Assembly: GCF_963576545.1 (NCBI RefSeq)
Contig: NW_026870454.1
Coordinates: 310,001-374,000 of the forward strand
Reading direction: 5' to 3'
From: Limanda limanda
Lineage: Eukaryota > Chordata > Actinopteri > Pleuronectiformes > Pleuronectidae
DNA: 64,000 nucleotides
Of this stretch, positions 1 through 12,357 are shown piece by piece; the stretch's first letter is position 1; each line of letters begins with the position of its first letter. Both the position numbers and the translations under genes were made by a program. Below the pieces are notes generated by a model. That model did not search any database and was not told the origin of the DNA. It saw nothing but the letters and a program-made list of their open reading frames with translations.

Positions 1-111
1 CGGAGAAGCTCAAGGATGGTACCGATCGATGCGCGCTACCCCATTTAGTGGGGGTAGAGCCTACTTGCAAGTCTCTCCGACCTTCACAAAAAAAGTTATT
101 CAAGAATATCT
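1..111 (+). repeat. Partial A monomer at left edge
   Basis: This is the last 111 bp of an A monomer, entering in the body just after the telomeric module. The array therefore continues to the left of the window. Confidence 0.95.
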
Positions 112-461
112 CTTTCTCCTATGTGCTTTCATCCCTAACCCTAACCCTAACCCTTCCGAAAGTCGGAGAAGCTCAAGGATGGTACTGATCGATGCGCGCT
201 ACCCCATTTAGTGGGGGTAGAGCCTACTTGCAAGTCTCTCCGACCTTCACAAAAAAAGTTATTCAAGAATATCTCTTTCTCCTATGTGCTTTCATCCCTA
301 ACCCTAACCCTAACCCTTCCGAAAGTCGGAGAAGCTCAAGGATGGTACTGGTCGATGCGCGCAACCCCATTTAGTGGGGGTAGAGCCTACTTGCAAGTCT
401 CTCCGACCTTCACAAAAAAAGTTATTCAAGAATATCTCCTCAGATTTGGGGGAATTTCGTC

Positions 462-484
462 GGTCGACCTCTTCCGAAGGTCGT
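462..484. repeat. Dyad in monomer B module (GGTCGACC)
   Basis: An 8-bp perfect palindrome GGTCGACC (a SalI site) lies in the B-specific module. Its CGACC arm can also pair with GGTCG a little downstream across a nine-base loop. The palindrome is B-specific, so cutting at it would release one fragment per B-to-B interval. Confidence 0.7.
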
Positions 485-548
485 ACAAGCTCGGGGATGG
501 TACCAATCGATCCGCAGGACCCAAATTAGTCCAGATGCAACCACTTTC

Positions 549-592
549 CAAGTCTCTCCGACCTTCACAAAAAAAGTTATTCAAGAATATCT
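549..592 (+). repeat. 44-bp core identical in A and B (B copy)
   Basis: This is the B copy of the shared core, with consensus sequence. It is the only part of B that carries no fixed difference from A. The A/T-rich half with the A7 tract is the most likely phasing or bending element of the monomer, which is inference. Confidence 0.9.
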
Positions 593-613
593 CTTTCTCC
601 TATGTGCTTTCAT

Positions 614-634
614 CCCTAACCCTAACCCTAACCC
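614..634 (-). repeat. Telomere-type block in monomer A (representative)
   Basis: The plus strand holds three CCCTAA repeats and a final CCC; the minus strand therefore reads as four GGG tracts spaced by TTA. The block recurs at the same place in essentially every A monomer, so about 290 interstitial telomere-type blocks lie in 64 kb, all with the same strand orientation. The minus strand contains TTAGGGTTA, the core site known for vertebrate TRF proteins, and the plus strand contains AACCCTAA, close to the plant telobox. Binding here is inference. It is too short and too regular to be a chromosome end. Confidence 0.95.
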
Positions 635-635
635 T

Positions 636-648
636 TCCGAAAGTCGGA
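636..648. repeat. Small inverted repeat after telomeric block in A
   Basis: TCCGA and TCGGA are separated by three bases, directly after the telomeric block. In B the right arm is changed (GGTCGTAC), so B lacks this hairpin. The short stem could form only weakly in DNA. Confidence 0.6.
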
Positions 649-679
649 GAAGCTCAAGGATGGTACTGATCGATGCGCG

Positions 680-701
680 CTACCCCATTTAGTGGGGGTA
701 G
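680..701. repeat. Inverted repeat in monomer A (7-bp stem, 8-nt loop)
   Basis: CTACCCC is followed eight bases later by its complement GGGGTAG. With one bulged A the stem extends a base further. The inner part can pair alternatively as CCCCA with TGGGG. It is present in most A monomers and absent from B. The frequent TACCCC to AACCCC variant, found in A monomers just upstream of B, removes a stem pair. Variants GTTGGGG and GCGGGGG also touch it. Confidence 0.8.
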
Positions 702-711
702 AGCCTACTTG

Positions 712-755
712 CAAGTCTCTCGGACCTTCACAAAAAAAGTTATTCAAGAATATCT
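712..755 (+). repeat. 44-bp core identical in A and B (A copy)
   Basis: The last 44 bp of A start CAAGTCTCTCCGACC, run through CAC and an A7 tract, and end GAATATCT. The same 44 bp close monomer B (549-592). Common variants in it are CCGACC to CTGACC, CCGACC to CGGACC, and A to C at the end of the A-tract giving AACGTT. The representative copy here carries the CGGACC variant. Identity against a flanking body at about 70% suggests either constraint (a protein-binding or nucleosome-phasing site) or ongoing exchange between A and B in this block. Confidence 0.9.
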
Positions 756-3700
756 CTTTCTCCTATGTGCTTTCATCCCTAACCCTAACCCTAACCCTTC
801 CGAAAGTCGGAGAAGCTCAAGGATGGTACCGATCGATGCGCGCTACCCCATTTAGTGGGGGTAGAGCCTACTTGCAAGTCTCTCCGACCTTCACAAAAAA
901 AGTTATTCAAGAATATCTCTTTCTCCTATGTGCTTTCATCCCTAACCCTAACCCTAACCCTTCCGAAAGTCGGAGAAGCTCAAGGATGGTACTGGTCGAT
1001 GCGCGCAACCCCATTTAGTGGGGGTAGAGCCTACTTGCAAGTCTCTCTGACCTTCACAAAAAAAGTTATTCAAGAATATCTCCTCAGATTTGGGGGAATT
1101 TCGTCGGTCGACCTCTTCCGAAGGTCGTACAAGCTCGGGGATGGTACCAATCGATCCGCAGGACCCAAATTAGTCCAGATGCAACCACTTTCCAAGTCTC
1201 TCCGACCTTCACAAAAAAAGTTATTCAAGAATATCTCTTTCTCCTATGTGCTTTCATCCCTAACCCTAACCCTAACCCTTCCGAAAGTCGGAGAAGCTCA
1301 AGGATGGTACCGATCGATGCGCGCTACCCCATTTAGTGGGGGTAGAGCCTACTTGCAAGTCTCTCCGACCTTCACAAAAAAAGTTATTCAAGAATATCTC
1401 TTTCTCCTATGTGCTTTCATCCCTAACCCTAACCCTAACCCTTCCGAAAGTCGGAGAAGCTCAAGGATGGTACCGATCGATGCGCGCAACCCCATTTAGT
1501 GGGGGTAGAGCCTACTTGCAAGTCTCTCCGACCTTCACAAAAAACGTTATTCAAGAATATCTCCTCAGATTTGGGGGAATTTCGTCGGTCGACCTCTTCC
1601 GAAGGTCGTACAAGCTCGGGGATGGTACCAATCGATCCGCAGGACCCAAATTAGTCCAGATGCAACCACTTTCCAAGTCTCTCCGACCTTCACAAAAAAA
1701 GTTATTCAAGAATATCTCTTTCTCCTATGTGCTTTCATCCCTAACCCTAACCCTAACCCTTCCGAAAGTCGGAGAAGCTCAAGGATGGTACCGATCGATG
1801 CGCGCTACCCCATTTAGTGGGGGTAGAGCCTACTTGCAAGTCTCTCCGACCTTCACAAAAAACGTTATTCAAGAATATCTCTTTCTCCTATGTGCTTTCA
1901 TCCCTAACCCTAACCCTAACCCTTCCGAAAGTCGGAGAAGCTCAAGGTTGGTACCGATCGATGCGCGCTACCCCATTTAGTGGGGGTAGAGCCTACTTGC
2001 AAGTCTCTCCGACCTTCACAAAAAAAGTTATTCAAGAATATCTCTTTCTCCTATGTGCTTTCATCCCTAACCCTAACCCTAACCCTTCCGAAAGTCGGAG
2101 AAGCTCAAGGATGGTACCGATCGATGCGCGCTACCCCATTTAGTGGGGGTAGAGCCTACTTGCAAGTCTCTCCGACCTTCACAAAAAAAGTTATTCAAGA
2201 ATATCTCTTTCTCCTATGTGCTTTCATCCCTAACCCTAACCCTAACCCTTCCGAAAGTCGGAGAAGCTCAAGGATGGTACCGATCGATGCGCGCTACCCC
2301 ATTTAGCGGGGGTAGAGCCTACTTGCAAGTCTCTCCGACCTTCACAAAAAAAGTTATTCAAGAATATCTCTTTCTCCTATGTGCTTTCATCCCTAACCCT
2401 AACCCTAACCCTTCCGAAAGTCGGAGAAGCTCAAGGATGGTACCGATCGATGCGCGCAACCCCATTTAGTGGGGGTAGAGCCTACTTGCAAGTCTCTCCG
2501 ACCTTCACAAAAAAAGTTATTCAAGAATATCTCCTCAGATTTGGGGGAATTTCGTCGGTCGACCTCTTCCGAAGGTCGTACAAGCTCGGGGATGGTACCA
2601 ATCGATCTGCAGGACCCAAATTAGTCCAGATGCAACCACTTTCCAAGTCTCTCCGACCTTCACAAAAAAAGTTATTCAAGAATATCTCTTTCTCCTATGT
2701 GCTTTCATCCCTAACCCTAACCCTAACCCTTCCGAAAGTCGGAGAAGCTCAAGGATGGTACCGATCGATGCGCGCTACCCCATTTAGTGGGGGTAGAGCC
2801 TACTTGCAAGTCTCTCCGACCTTCACAAAAAAAGTTATTCAAGAATATCTCTTTCTCCTATGTGCTTTCATCCCTAACCCTAACCCTAACCCTTCCGAAA
2901 GTCGGAGAAGCTCAAGGATGGTACCGATCGATGCGCGCAACCCCATTTAGTGGGGGTAGAGCCTACTTGCAAGTCTCTCCGACCTTCACAAAAAAAGTTA
3001 TTCAAGAATATCTCCTCAGATTTGGGGGAATTTCGTCGGTCGACCTCTTTCGAAGGTCGTACAAGCTCGGGGATGGTACCAATCGATCCGCAGGACCCAA
3101 ATTAGTCCAGATGCAACCACTTTCCAAGTCTCTCCGACCTTCACAAAAAAAGTTATTCAAGAATATCTCTTTCTCCTATGTGCTTTCATCCCTAACCCTA
3201 ACCCTAACCCTTCCGAAAGTCGGAGAAGCTCAAGGATGGTACCGATCGATGCGCGCTACCCCATTTAGTGGGGGTAGAGCCTACTTGCAAGTCTCTCCGA
3301 CCTTCACAAAAAAAGTTATTCAAGAATATCTCTTTCTCCTATGTGCTTTCATCCCTAACCCTAACCCTAACCCTTCCGAAAGTCGGAGAAGCTCAAGGAT
3401 GGTACTGATCGATGCGCGCTACCCCATTTAGTGGGGGTAGAGCCTACTTGCAAGTCTCTCCGACCTTCACAAAAAAAGTTATTCAAGAATATCTCTTTCT
3501 CCTATGTGCTTTCATCCCTAACCCTAACCCTAACCCTTCCGAAAGTCGGAGAAGCTCAAGGATGGTACTGGTCGATGCGCGCAACCCCATTTAGTGGGGG
3601 TAGAGCCTACTTGCAAGTCTCTCCGACCTTCACAAAAAAAGTTATTCAAGAATATCTCCTCAGATTTGGGGGAATTTCGTCGGTCGACCTCTTCCGAAGG

Positions 3701-6700
3701 TCGTACAAGCTCGGGGATGGTACCAATCGATCCGCAGGACCCAAATTAGTCCAGATGCAACCACTTTCCAAGTCTCTCCGACCTTCACAAAAAAAGTTAT
3801 TCAAGAATATCTCTTTCTCCTATGTGCTTTCATCCCTAACCCTAACCCTAACCCTTCCGAAAGTCGGAGAAGCTCAAGGATGGTACCGATCGATGCGCGC
3901 TACCCCATTTAGTGGGGGTAGAGCCTACTTGCAAGTCTCTCGGACCTTCACAAAAAAAGTTATTCAAGAATATCTCTTTCTCCTATGTGCTTTCATCCCT
4001 AACCCTAACCCTAACCCTTCCGAAAGTCGGAGAAGCTCAAGGATGGTACCGATCGATGCGCGCTACCCCATTTAGTGGGGGTAGAGCCTACTTGCAAGTC
4101 TCTCCGACCTTCACAAAAAAAGTTATTCAAGAATATCTCTTTCTCCTATGTGCTTTCATCCCTAACCCTAACCCTAACCCTTCCGAAAGTCGGAGAAGCT
4201 CAAGGATGGTACTGGTCGATGCGCGCAACCCCATTTAGTGGGGGTAGAGCCTACTTGCAAGTCTCTCTGACCTTCACAAAAAAAGTTATTCAAGAATATC
4301 TCCTCAGATTTGGGGGAATTTCGTCGGTCGACCTCTTCCGAAGGTCGTACAAGCTCGGGGATGGTACCAATCGATCCGCAGGACCCAAATTAGTCCAGAT
4401 GCAACCACTTTCCAAGTCTCTCCGACCTTCACAAAAAAAGTTATTCAAGAATATCTCTTTCTCCTATGTGCTTTCATCCCTAACCCTAACCCTAACCCTT
4501 CCGAAAGTCGGAGAAGCTCAAGGATGGTACCGATCGATGCGCGCTACCCCATTTAGTGGGGGTAGAGCCTACTTGCAAGTCTCTCCGACCTTCACAAAAA
4601 AAGTTATTCAAGAATATCTCTTTCTCCTATGTGCTTTCATCCCTAACCCTAACCCTAACCCTTCCGAAAGTCGGAGAAGCTCAAGGATGGTACCGATCGA
4701 TGCGCGCAACCCCATTTAGTGGGGGTAGAGCCTACTTGCAAGTCTCTCCGACCTTCACAAAAAACGTTATTCAAGAATATCTCCTCAGATTTGGGGGAAT
4801 TTCGTCGGTCGACCTCTTCCGAAGGTCGTACAAGCTCGGGGATGGTACCAATCGATCCGCAGGACCCAAATTAGTCCAGATGCAACCACTTTCCAAGTCT
4901 CTCCGACCTTCACAAAAAAAGTTATTCAAGAATATCTCTTTCTCCTATGTGCTTTCATCCCTAACCCTAACCCTAACCCTTCCGAAAGTCGGAGAAGCTC
5001 AAGGATGGTACCGATCGATGCGCGCTACCCCATTTAGTGGGGGTAGAGCCTACTTGCAAGTCTCTCCGACCTTCACAAAAAACGTTATTCAAGAATATCT
5101 CTTTCTCCTATGTGCTTTCATCCCTAACCCTAACCCTAACCCTTCCGAAAGTCGGAGAAGCTCAAGGATGGTACCGATCGATGCGCGCTACCCCATTTAG
5201 TGGGGGTAGAGCCTACTTGCAAGTCTCTCCGACCTTCACAAAAAAAGTTATTCAAGAATATCTCTTTCTCCTATGTGCTTTCATCCCTAACCCTAACCCT
5301 AACCCTTCCGAAAGTCGGAGAAGCTCAAGGATGGTACCGATCGATGCGCGCTACCCCATTTAGTGGGGGTAGAGCCTACTTGCAAGTCTCTCCGACCTTC
5401 ACAAAAAAAGTTATTCAAGAATATCTCTTTCTCCTATGTGCTTTCATCCCTAACCCTAACCCTAACCCTTCCGAAAGTCGGAGAAGCTCAAGGATGGTAC
5501 CGATCGATGCGCGCTACCCCATTTAGCGGGGGTAGAGCCTACTTGCAAGTCTCTCCGACCTTCACAAAAAAAGTTATTCAAGAATATCTCTTTCTCCTAT
5601 GTGCTTTCATCCCTAACCCTAACCCTAACCCTTCCGAAAGTCGGAGAAGCTCAAGGATGGTACCGATCGATGCGCGCAACCCCATTTAGTGGGGGTAGAG
5701 CCTACTTGCAAGTCTCTCCGACCTTCACAAAAAAAGTTATTCAAGAATATCTCCTCAGATTTGGGGGAATTTCGTCGGTCGACCTCTTCCGAAGGTCGTA
5801 CAAGCTCGGGGATGGTACCAATCGATCCGCAGGACCCAAATTAGTCCAGATGCAACCACTTTCCAAGTCTCTCCGACCTTCACAAAAAAAGTTATTCAAG
5901 AATATCTCTTTCTCCTATGTGCTTTCATCCCTAACCCTAACCCTAACCCTTCCGAAAGTCGGAGAAGCTCAAGGATGGTACCGATCGATGCGCGCTACCC
6001 CATTTAGTGGGGGTAGAGCCTACTTGCAAGTCTCTCCGACCTTCACAAAAAAAGTTATTCAAGAATATCTCTTTCTCCTATGTGCTTTCATCCCTAACCC
6101 TAACCCTAACCCTTCCGAAAGTCGGAGAAGCTCAAGGATGGTACCGATCGATGCGCGCAACCCCATTTAGTGGGGGTAGAGCCTACTTGCAAGTCTCTCC
6201 GACCTTCACAAAAAAAGTTATTCAAGAATATCTCCTCAGATTTGGGGGAATTTCGTCGGTCGACCTCTTTCGAAGGTCGTACAAGCTCGGGGATGGTACC
6301 AATCGATCCGCAGGACCCAAATTAGTCCAGATGCAACCACTTTCCAAGTCTCTCCGACCTTCACAAAAAAAGTTATTCAAGAATATCTCTTTCTCCTATG
6401 TGCTTTCATCCCTAACCCTAACCCTAACCCTTCCGAAAGTCGGAGAAGCTCAAGGATGGTACCGATCGATGCGCGCTACCCCATTTAGTGGGGGTAGAGC
6501 CTACTTGCAAGTCTCTCCGACCTTCACAAAAAAAGTTATTCAAGAATATCTCTTTCTCCTATGTGCTTTCATCCCTAACCCTAACCCTAACCCTTCCGAA
6601 AGTCGGAGAAGCTCAAGGATGGTACTGATCGATGCGCGCTACCCCATTTAGTGGGGGTAGAGCCTACTTGCAAGTCTCTCCGACCTTCACAAAAAAAGTT

Positions 6701-7521
6701 ATTCAAGAATATCTCTTTCTCCTATGTGCTTTCATCCCTAACCCTAACCCTAACCCTTCCGAAAGTCGGAGAAGCTCAAGGATGGTACTGGTCGATGCGC
6801 GCAACCCCATTTAGTGGGGGTAGAGCCTACTTGCAAGTCTCTCCGACCTTCACAAAAAAAGTTATTCAAGAATATCTCCTCAGATTTGGGGGAATTTCGT
6901 CGGTCGACCTCTTCCGAAGGTCGTACAAGCTCGGGGATGGTACCAATCGATCCGCAGGACCCAAATTAGTCCAGATGCAACCACTTTCCAAGTCTCTCCG
7001 ACCTTCACAAAAAAAGTTATTCAAGAATATCTCTTTCTCCTATGTGCTTTCATCCCTAACCCTAACCCTAACCCTTCCGAAAGTCGGAGAAGCTCAAGGA
7101 TGGTACCGATCGATGCGCGCTACCCCATTTAGTGGGGGTAGAGCCTACTTGCAAGTCTCTCGGACCTTCACAAAAAAAGTTATTCAAGAATATCTCTTTC
7201 TCCTATGTGCTTTCATCCCTAACCCTAACCCTAACCCTTCCGAAAGTCGGAGAAGCTCAAGGATGGTACCGATCGATGCGCGCTACCCCATTTAGTGGGG
7301 GTAGAGCCTACTTGCAAGTCTCTCCGACCTTCACAAAAAAAGTTATTCAAGAATATCTCTTTCTCCTATGTGCTTTCATCCCTAACCCTAACCCTAACCC
7401 TTCCGAAAGTCGGAGAAGCTCAAGGATGGTACTGGTCGATGCGCGCAACCCCATTTAGTGGGGGTAGAGCCTACTTGCAAGTCTCTCTGACCTTCACAAA
7501 AAAAGTTATTCAAGAATATCT

Positions 7522-10500
7522 CCTCAGATTTGGGGGAATTTCGTCGGTCGACCTCTTCCGAAGGTCGTACAAGCTCGGGGATGGTACCAATCGATCCGCA
7601 GGACCCAAATTAGTCCAGATGCAACCACTTTCCAAGTCTCTCCGACCTTCACAAAAAAAGTTATTCAAGAATATCTCTTTCTCCTATGTGCTTTCATCCC
7701 TAACCCTAACCCTAACCCTTCCGAAAGTCGGAGAAGCTCAAGGATGGTACCGATCGATGCGCGCTACCCCATTTAGTGGGGGTAGAGCCTACTTGCAAGT
7801 CTCTCGGACCTTCACAAAAAAAGTTATTCAAGAATATCTCTTTCTCCTATGTGCTTTCATCCCTAACCCTAACCCTAACCCTTCCGAAAGTCGGAGAAGC
7901 TCAAGGATGGTACCGATCGATGCGCACTACCCCATTTAGTGGGGGTAGAGCCTACTTGCAAGTCTCTCCGACCTTCACAAAAAAAGTTATTCAAGAATAT
8001 CTCTTTCTCCTATGTGCTTTCATCCCTAACCCTAACCCTAACCCTTCCGAAAGTCGGAGAAGCTCAAGGATGGTACCGATCGATGCGCGCTACCCCATTT
8101 AGTGGGGGTAGAGCCTACTTGCAAGTCTCTCCGACCTTCACAAAAAACGTTATTCAAGAATATCTCTTTCTCCTATGTGCTTTCATCCCTAACCCTAACC
8201 CTAACCCTTCCGAAAGTCGGAGAAGCTCAAGGATGGTACCGATCGATGCGCGCCACCCCATTTAGTGGGGGTAGAGCCTACTTGCAAGTCTCTCCGACCT
8301 TCACAAAAAAAGTTATTCAAGAATATCTCTTTCTCCTATGTGCTTTCATCCCTAACCCTAACCCTAACCCTTCCGAAAGTCGGAGAAGCTCAAGGATGGT
8401 ACCGATCGATGCGCGCTACCCCATTTAGTGGGGGTAGAGCCTACTTGCAAGTCTCTCCGACCTTCACAAAAAAAGTTATTCAAGAATATCTCTTTCTCCT
8501 ATGTGCTTTCATCCCTAACCCTAACCCTAATCCTTCCGAAAGTCGGAGAAGCTCAAGGATGGTACCGATCGATGCGCGCTACCCCATTTAGCGGGGGTAG
8601 AGCCTACTTGCAAGTCTCTCCGACCTTCACAAAAAAAGTTATTCAAGAATATCTCTTTCTCCTATGTGCTTTCATCCCTAACCCTAACCCTAACCCTTCC
8701 GAAAGTCGGAGAAGCTCAAGGATGGTACCGATCGATGCGCGCAACCCCATTTAGTGGGGGTAGAGCCTACTTGCAAGTCTCTCCGACCTTCACAAAAAAA
8801 GTTATTCAAGAATATCTCCTCAGATTTGGGGGAATTTCGTCGGTCGACCTCTTCCGAAGGTCGTACAAGCTCGGGGATGGTACCAATCGATCCGCAGGAC
8901 CCAAATTAGTCCAGATGCAACCACTTTCCAAGTCTCTCCGACCTTCACAAAAAAAGTTATTCAAGAATATCTCTTTCTCCTATGTGCTTTCATCCCTAAC
9001 CCTAACCCTAACCCTTCCGAAAGTCGGAGAAGCTCAAGGATGGTACCGATCGATGCGCGCTACCCCATTTAGTGGGGGTAGAGCCTACTTGCAAGTCTCT
9101 CCGACCTTCACAAAAAAAGTTATTCAAGAATATCTCTTTCTCCTATGTGCTTTCATCCCTAACCCTAACCCTAACCCTTCCGAAAGTCGGAGAAGCTCAA
9201 GGATGGTACCGATCGATGCGCGCAACCCCATTTAGTGGGGGTAGAGCCTACTTGCAAGTCTCTCCGACCTTCACAAAAAAAGTTATTCAAGAATATCTCC
9301 TCAGATTTGGGGGAATTTCGTCGGTCGACCTCTTTCGAAGGTCGTACAAGCTCGGGGATGGTACCAATCGATCCGCAGGACCCAAATTAGTCCAGATGCA
9401 ACCACTTTCCAAGTCTCTCCGACCTTCACAAAAAAAGTTATTCAAGAATATCTCTTTCTCCTATGTGCTTTCATCCCTAACCCTAACCCTAACCCTTCCG
9501 AAAGTCGGAGAAGCTCAAGGATGGTACCGATCGATGCGCGCTACCCCATTTAGTGGGGGTAGAGCCTACTTGCAAGTCTCTCGGACCTTCACAAAAAAAG
9601 TTATTCAAGAATATCTCTTTCTCCTATGTGCTTTCATCCCTAACCCTAACCCTTCCGAAAGTCGGAGAAGCTCAAAGATGGTACCGATCGATGCGCGCTA
9701 CCCCATTTAGTGGGGGTAGAGCCTACTTGCAAGTCTCTCCGACCTTCACAAAAAAAGTTATTCAAGAATATCTCTTTCTCCTATGTGCTTTCATCCCTAA
9801 CCCTAACCCTAACCCTTCCGAAAGTCGGAGAAGCTCAAGGATGGTACTGGTCGATGCGCGCAACCCCATTTAGTGGGGGTAGAGCCTACTTGCAAGTCTC
9901 TCTGACCTTCACAAAAAAAGTTATTCAAGAATATCTCCTCAGATTTGGGGGAATTTCGTCGGTCGACCTCTTCCGAAGGTCTTACAAGCTCGGGGATGGT
10001 ACCAATCGATCCGCAGGACCCAAATTAGTCCAGATGCAACCACTTTCCAAGTCTCTCCGACCTTCACAAAAAAAGTTATTCAAGAATATCTCTTTCTCCT
10101 ATGTGCTTTCATCCCTAACCCTAACCCTAACCCTTCCGAAAGTCGGAGAAGCTCAAGGATGGTACCGATCGATGCGCGCTACCCCATTTAGTGGGGGTAG
10201 AGCCTACTTGCAAGTCTCTCGGACCTTCACAAAAAAAGTTATTCAAGAATATCTCTTTCTCCTATGTGCTTTCATCCCTAACCCTAACCCTAACCCTTCC
10301 GAAAGTCGGAGAAGCTCAAGGATGGTACCGATCGATGCGCGCTACCCCATTTAGTGGGGGTAGAGCCTACTTGCAAGTCTCTCCGACCTTCACAAAAAAA
10401 GTTATTCAAGAATATCTCTTTCTCCTATGTGCTTTCATCCCTAACCCTAACCCTAACCCTTCCGAAAGTCGGAGAAGCTCAAGGATGGTACCGATCGATG

Positions 10501-12357
10501 CGCGCTACCCCATTTAGTGGGGGTAGAGCCTACTTGCAAGTCTCTCCGACCTTCACAAAAAACGTTATTCAAGAATATCTCTTTCTCCTATGTGCTTTCA
10601 TCCCTAACCCTAACCCTAACCCTTCCGAAAGTCGGAGAAGCTCAAGGATGGTACCGATCGATGCGCGCTACCCCATTTAGTGGGGGTAGAGCCTACTTGC
10701 AAGTCTCTCCGACCTTCACAAAAAAAGTTATTCAAGAATATCTCTTTCTCCTATGTGCTTTCATCCCTAACCCTAACCCTAACCCTTCCGAAAGTCGGAG
10801 AAGCTCAAGGATGGTACCGATCGATGCGCGCTACCCCATTTAGTGGGGGTAGAGCCTACTTGCAAGTCTCTCCGACCTTCACAAAAAAAGTTATTCAAGA
10901 ATATCTCTTTCTCCTATGTGCTTTCATCCCTAACCCTAACCCTAACCCTTCCGAAAGTCGGAGAAGCTCAAGGATGGTACCGATCGATGCGCGCTACCCC
11001 ATTTAGCGGGGGTAGAGCCTACTTGCAAGTCTCTCCGACCTTCACAAAAAAAGTTATTCAAGAATATCTCTTTCTCCTATGTGCTTTCATCCCTAACCCT
11101 AACCCTAACCCTTCCGAAAGTCGGAGAAGCTCAAGGATGGTACCGATCGATGCGCGCAACCCCATTTAGTGGGGGTAGAGCCTACTTGCAAGTCTCTCCG
11201 ACCTTCACAAAAAAAGTTATTCAAGAATATCTCCTCAGATTTGGGGGAATTTCGTCGGTCGACCTCTTCCGAAGGTCGTACAAGCTCGGGGATGGTACCA
11301 ATCGATCCGCAGGACCCAAATTAGTCCAGATGCAACCACTTTCCAAGTCTCTCCGACCTTCACAAAAAAAGTTATTCAAGAATATCTCTTTCTCCTATGT
11401 GCTTTCATCCCTAACCCTAACCCTAACCCTTCCGAAAGTCGGAGAAGCTCAAGGATGGTACCGATCGATGCGCGCTACCCCATTTAGTGGGGGTAGAGCC
11501 TACTTGCAAGTCTCTCCGACCTTCACAAAAAAAGTTATTCAAGAATATCTCTTTCTCCTATGTGCTTTCATCCCTAACCCTAACCCTAACCCTTCCGAAA
11601 GTCGGAGAAGCTCAAGGATGGTACCGATCGATGCGCGCAACCCCATTTAGTGGGGGTAGAGCCTACTTGCAAGTCTCTCCGACCTTCACAAAAAAAGTTA
11701 TTCAAGAATATCTCCTCAGATTTGGGGGAATTTCGTCGGTCGACCTCTTTCGAAGGTCGTACAAGCTCGGGGATGGTACCAATCGATCCGCAGGACCCAA
11801 ATTAGTCCAGATGCAACCACTTTCCAAGTCTCTCCGACCTTCACAAAAAAAGTTATTCAAGAATATCTCTTTCTCCTATGTGCTTTCATCCCTAACCCTA
11901 ACCCTAACCCTTCCGAAAGTCGGAGAAGCTCAAGGATGGTACCGATCGATGCGCGCTACCCCATTTAGTGGGGGTAGAGCCTACTTGCAAGTCTCTCCGA
12001 CCTTCACAAAAAAAGTTATTCAAGAATATCTCTTTCTCCTATGTGCTTTCATCCCTAACCCTAACCCTAACCCTTCCGAAAGTCGGAGAAGCTCAAGGAT
12101 GGTACTGATCGATGCGCGCTACCCCATTTAGTGGGGGTAGAGCCTACTTGCAAGTCTCTCCGACCTTCACAAAAAAAGTTATTCAAGAATATCTCTTTCT
12201 CCTATGTGCTTTCATCCCTAACCCTAACCCTAACCCTTCCGAAAGTCGGAGAAGCTCAAGGATGGTACTGGTCGATGCGCGCAACCCCATTTAGTGGGGG
12301 TAGAGCCTACTTGCAAGTCTCTCTGACCTTCACAAAAAAAGTTATTCAAGAATATCT
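7522..12357 (+). repeat. 2,415-bp higher-order repeat (two copies)
   Basis: A-run order 7,2,3 occurs twice, at 7522-9936 and 9937-12357. The first copy is 6 bp shorter because one A (block at 9638-9652) lost a telomeric repeat. Copy one has private variants GCGCACTAC near 7925, GCCACC near 8254 and T at 8531; copy two has T at 9982. The homology continues a few hundred bases outside both ends. Confidence 0.88.
9638..9652 (-). repeat. Contracted telomeric block (two repeats)
   Basis: Only two CCCTAA repeats plus CCC remain, so the monomer is 157 bp. The minus strand has three G tracts instead of four. Confidence 0.93.

Larger units (their letters stand above)
438..592 (+). repeat. Representative monomer B (155 bp, no telomeric module)
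   Basis: The first 34 bp (starting CCTCAGATTT, containing GGTCGACC) have no counterpart in A. The remaining 121 bp align to A positions 43-163 without gaps. I count 23 mismatches, all in the first 77 positions, and none in the last 44. The 8-bp size difference between A and B is entirely the 42-bp versus 34-bp first module. B is always followed by an A. Two B subtypes exist: the first body bases read TTCCGAAGG or TTTCGAAGG. B lacks the A inverted repeat at 88-109, because those positions are heavily changed. Confidence 0.95.
593..755 (+). repeat. Representative monomer A (163 bp, carries telomeric module)
   Basis: Layout by position in the monomer: 1-21 is a pyrimidine-rich leader starting CTTTCTCC; 22-42 is three CCCTAA repeats plus CCC; 44-56 is a small inverted repeat; about 70-88 is a CpG-rich stretch with GGTACC, CGATCG, ATCGAT and GCGCGC; 88-109 is a longer inverted repeat; 120-163 is the 44-bp core shared with B, including an A7 tract. 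About 291 copies exist. The particular copy chosen carries two variants, a C-to-T in GGTACC at 667 and CCGACC to CGGACC near 721. The choice of monomer start is arbitrary; I placed it where A and B stop being alignable. Confidence 0.95.
1..7790 (+). repeat. 3,220-bp higher-order repeat (about 2.4 copies)
   Basis: A-run order 3,2,5,2,3 repeats with a 3,220-bp period: copy one 438-3657, copy two 3658-6877, then a partial third. Shared variants track it: TAGCGGGGG near 2307 and 5527, AACGTT near 1545 and 4765, TTTCGAAGG in the B at 3014 and 6234. Differences between copies that I can see are 667 (T versus C), 1948 (T versus A) and 2608 (T versus C), so the copies are about 99.9% identical. Confidence 0.9.

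Noticed and set aside
438..592. CENP-B box in monomer B or A
   Set aside because: I looked for TTCG with the spaced A and CGGG. The TTTCG and GTCGG pieces do not match the required spacing.
614..634. True telomere or chromosome end
   Set aside because: Only three repeats occur per monomer, always in the same place, and flanked by satellite on both sides.
211..669. Repetitive protein with Asn-Pro repeats or a Thr-Leu-rich stretch
   Set aside because: These are translations of the CCCTAA repeat in different frames, not a recognisable protein family.
680..701. Rho-independent terminator or riboswitch hairpin
   Set aside because: The stem is followed by GAGCCTAC rather than a T run, the array is eukaryotic, and no transcript or gene is nearby.
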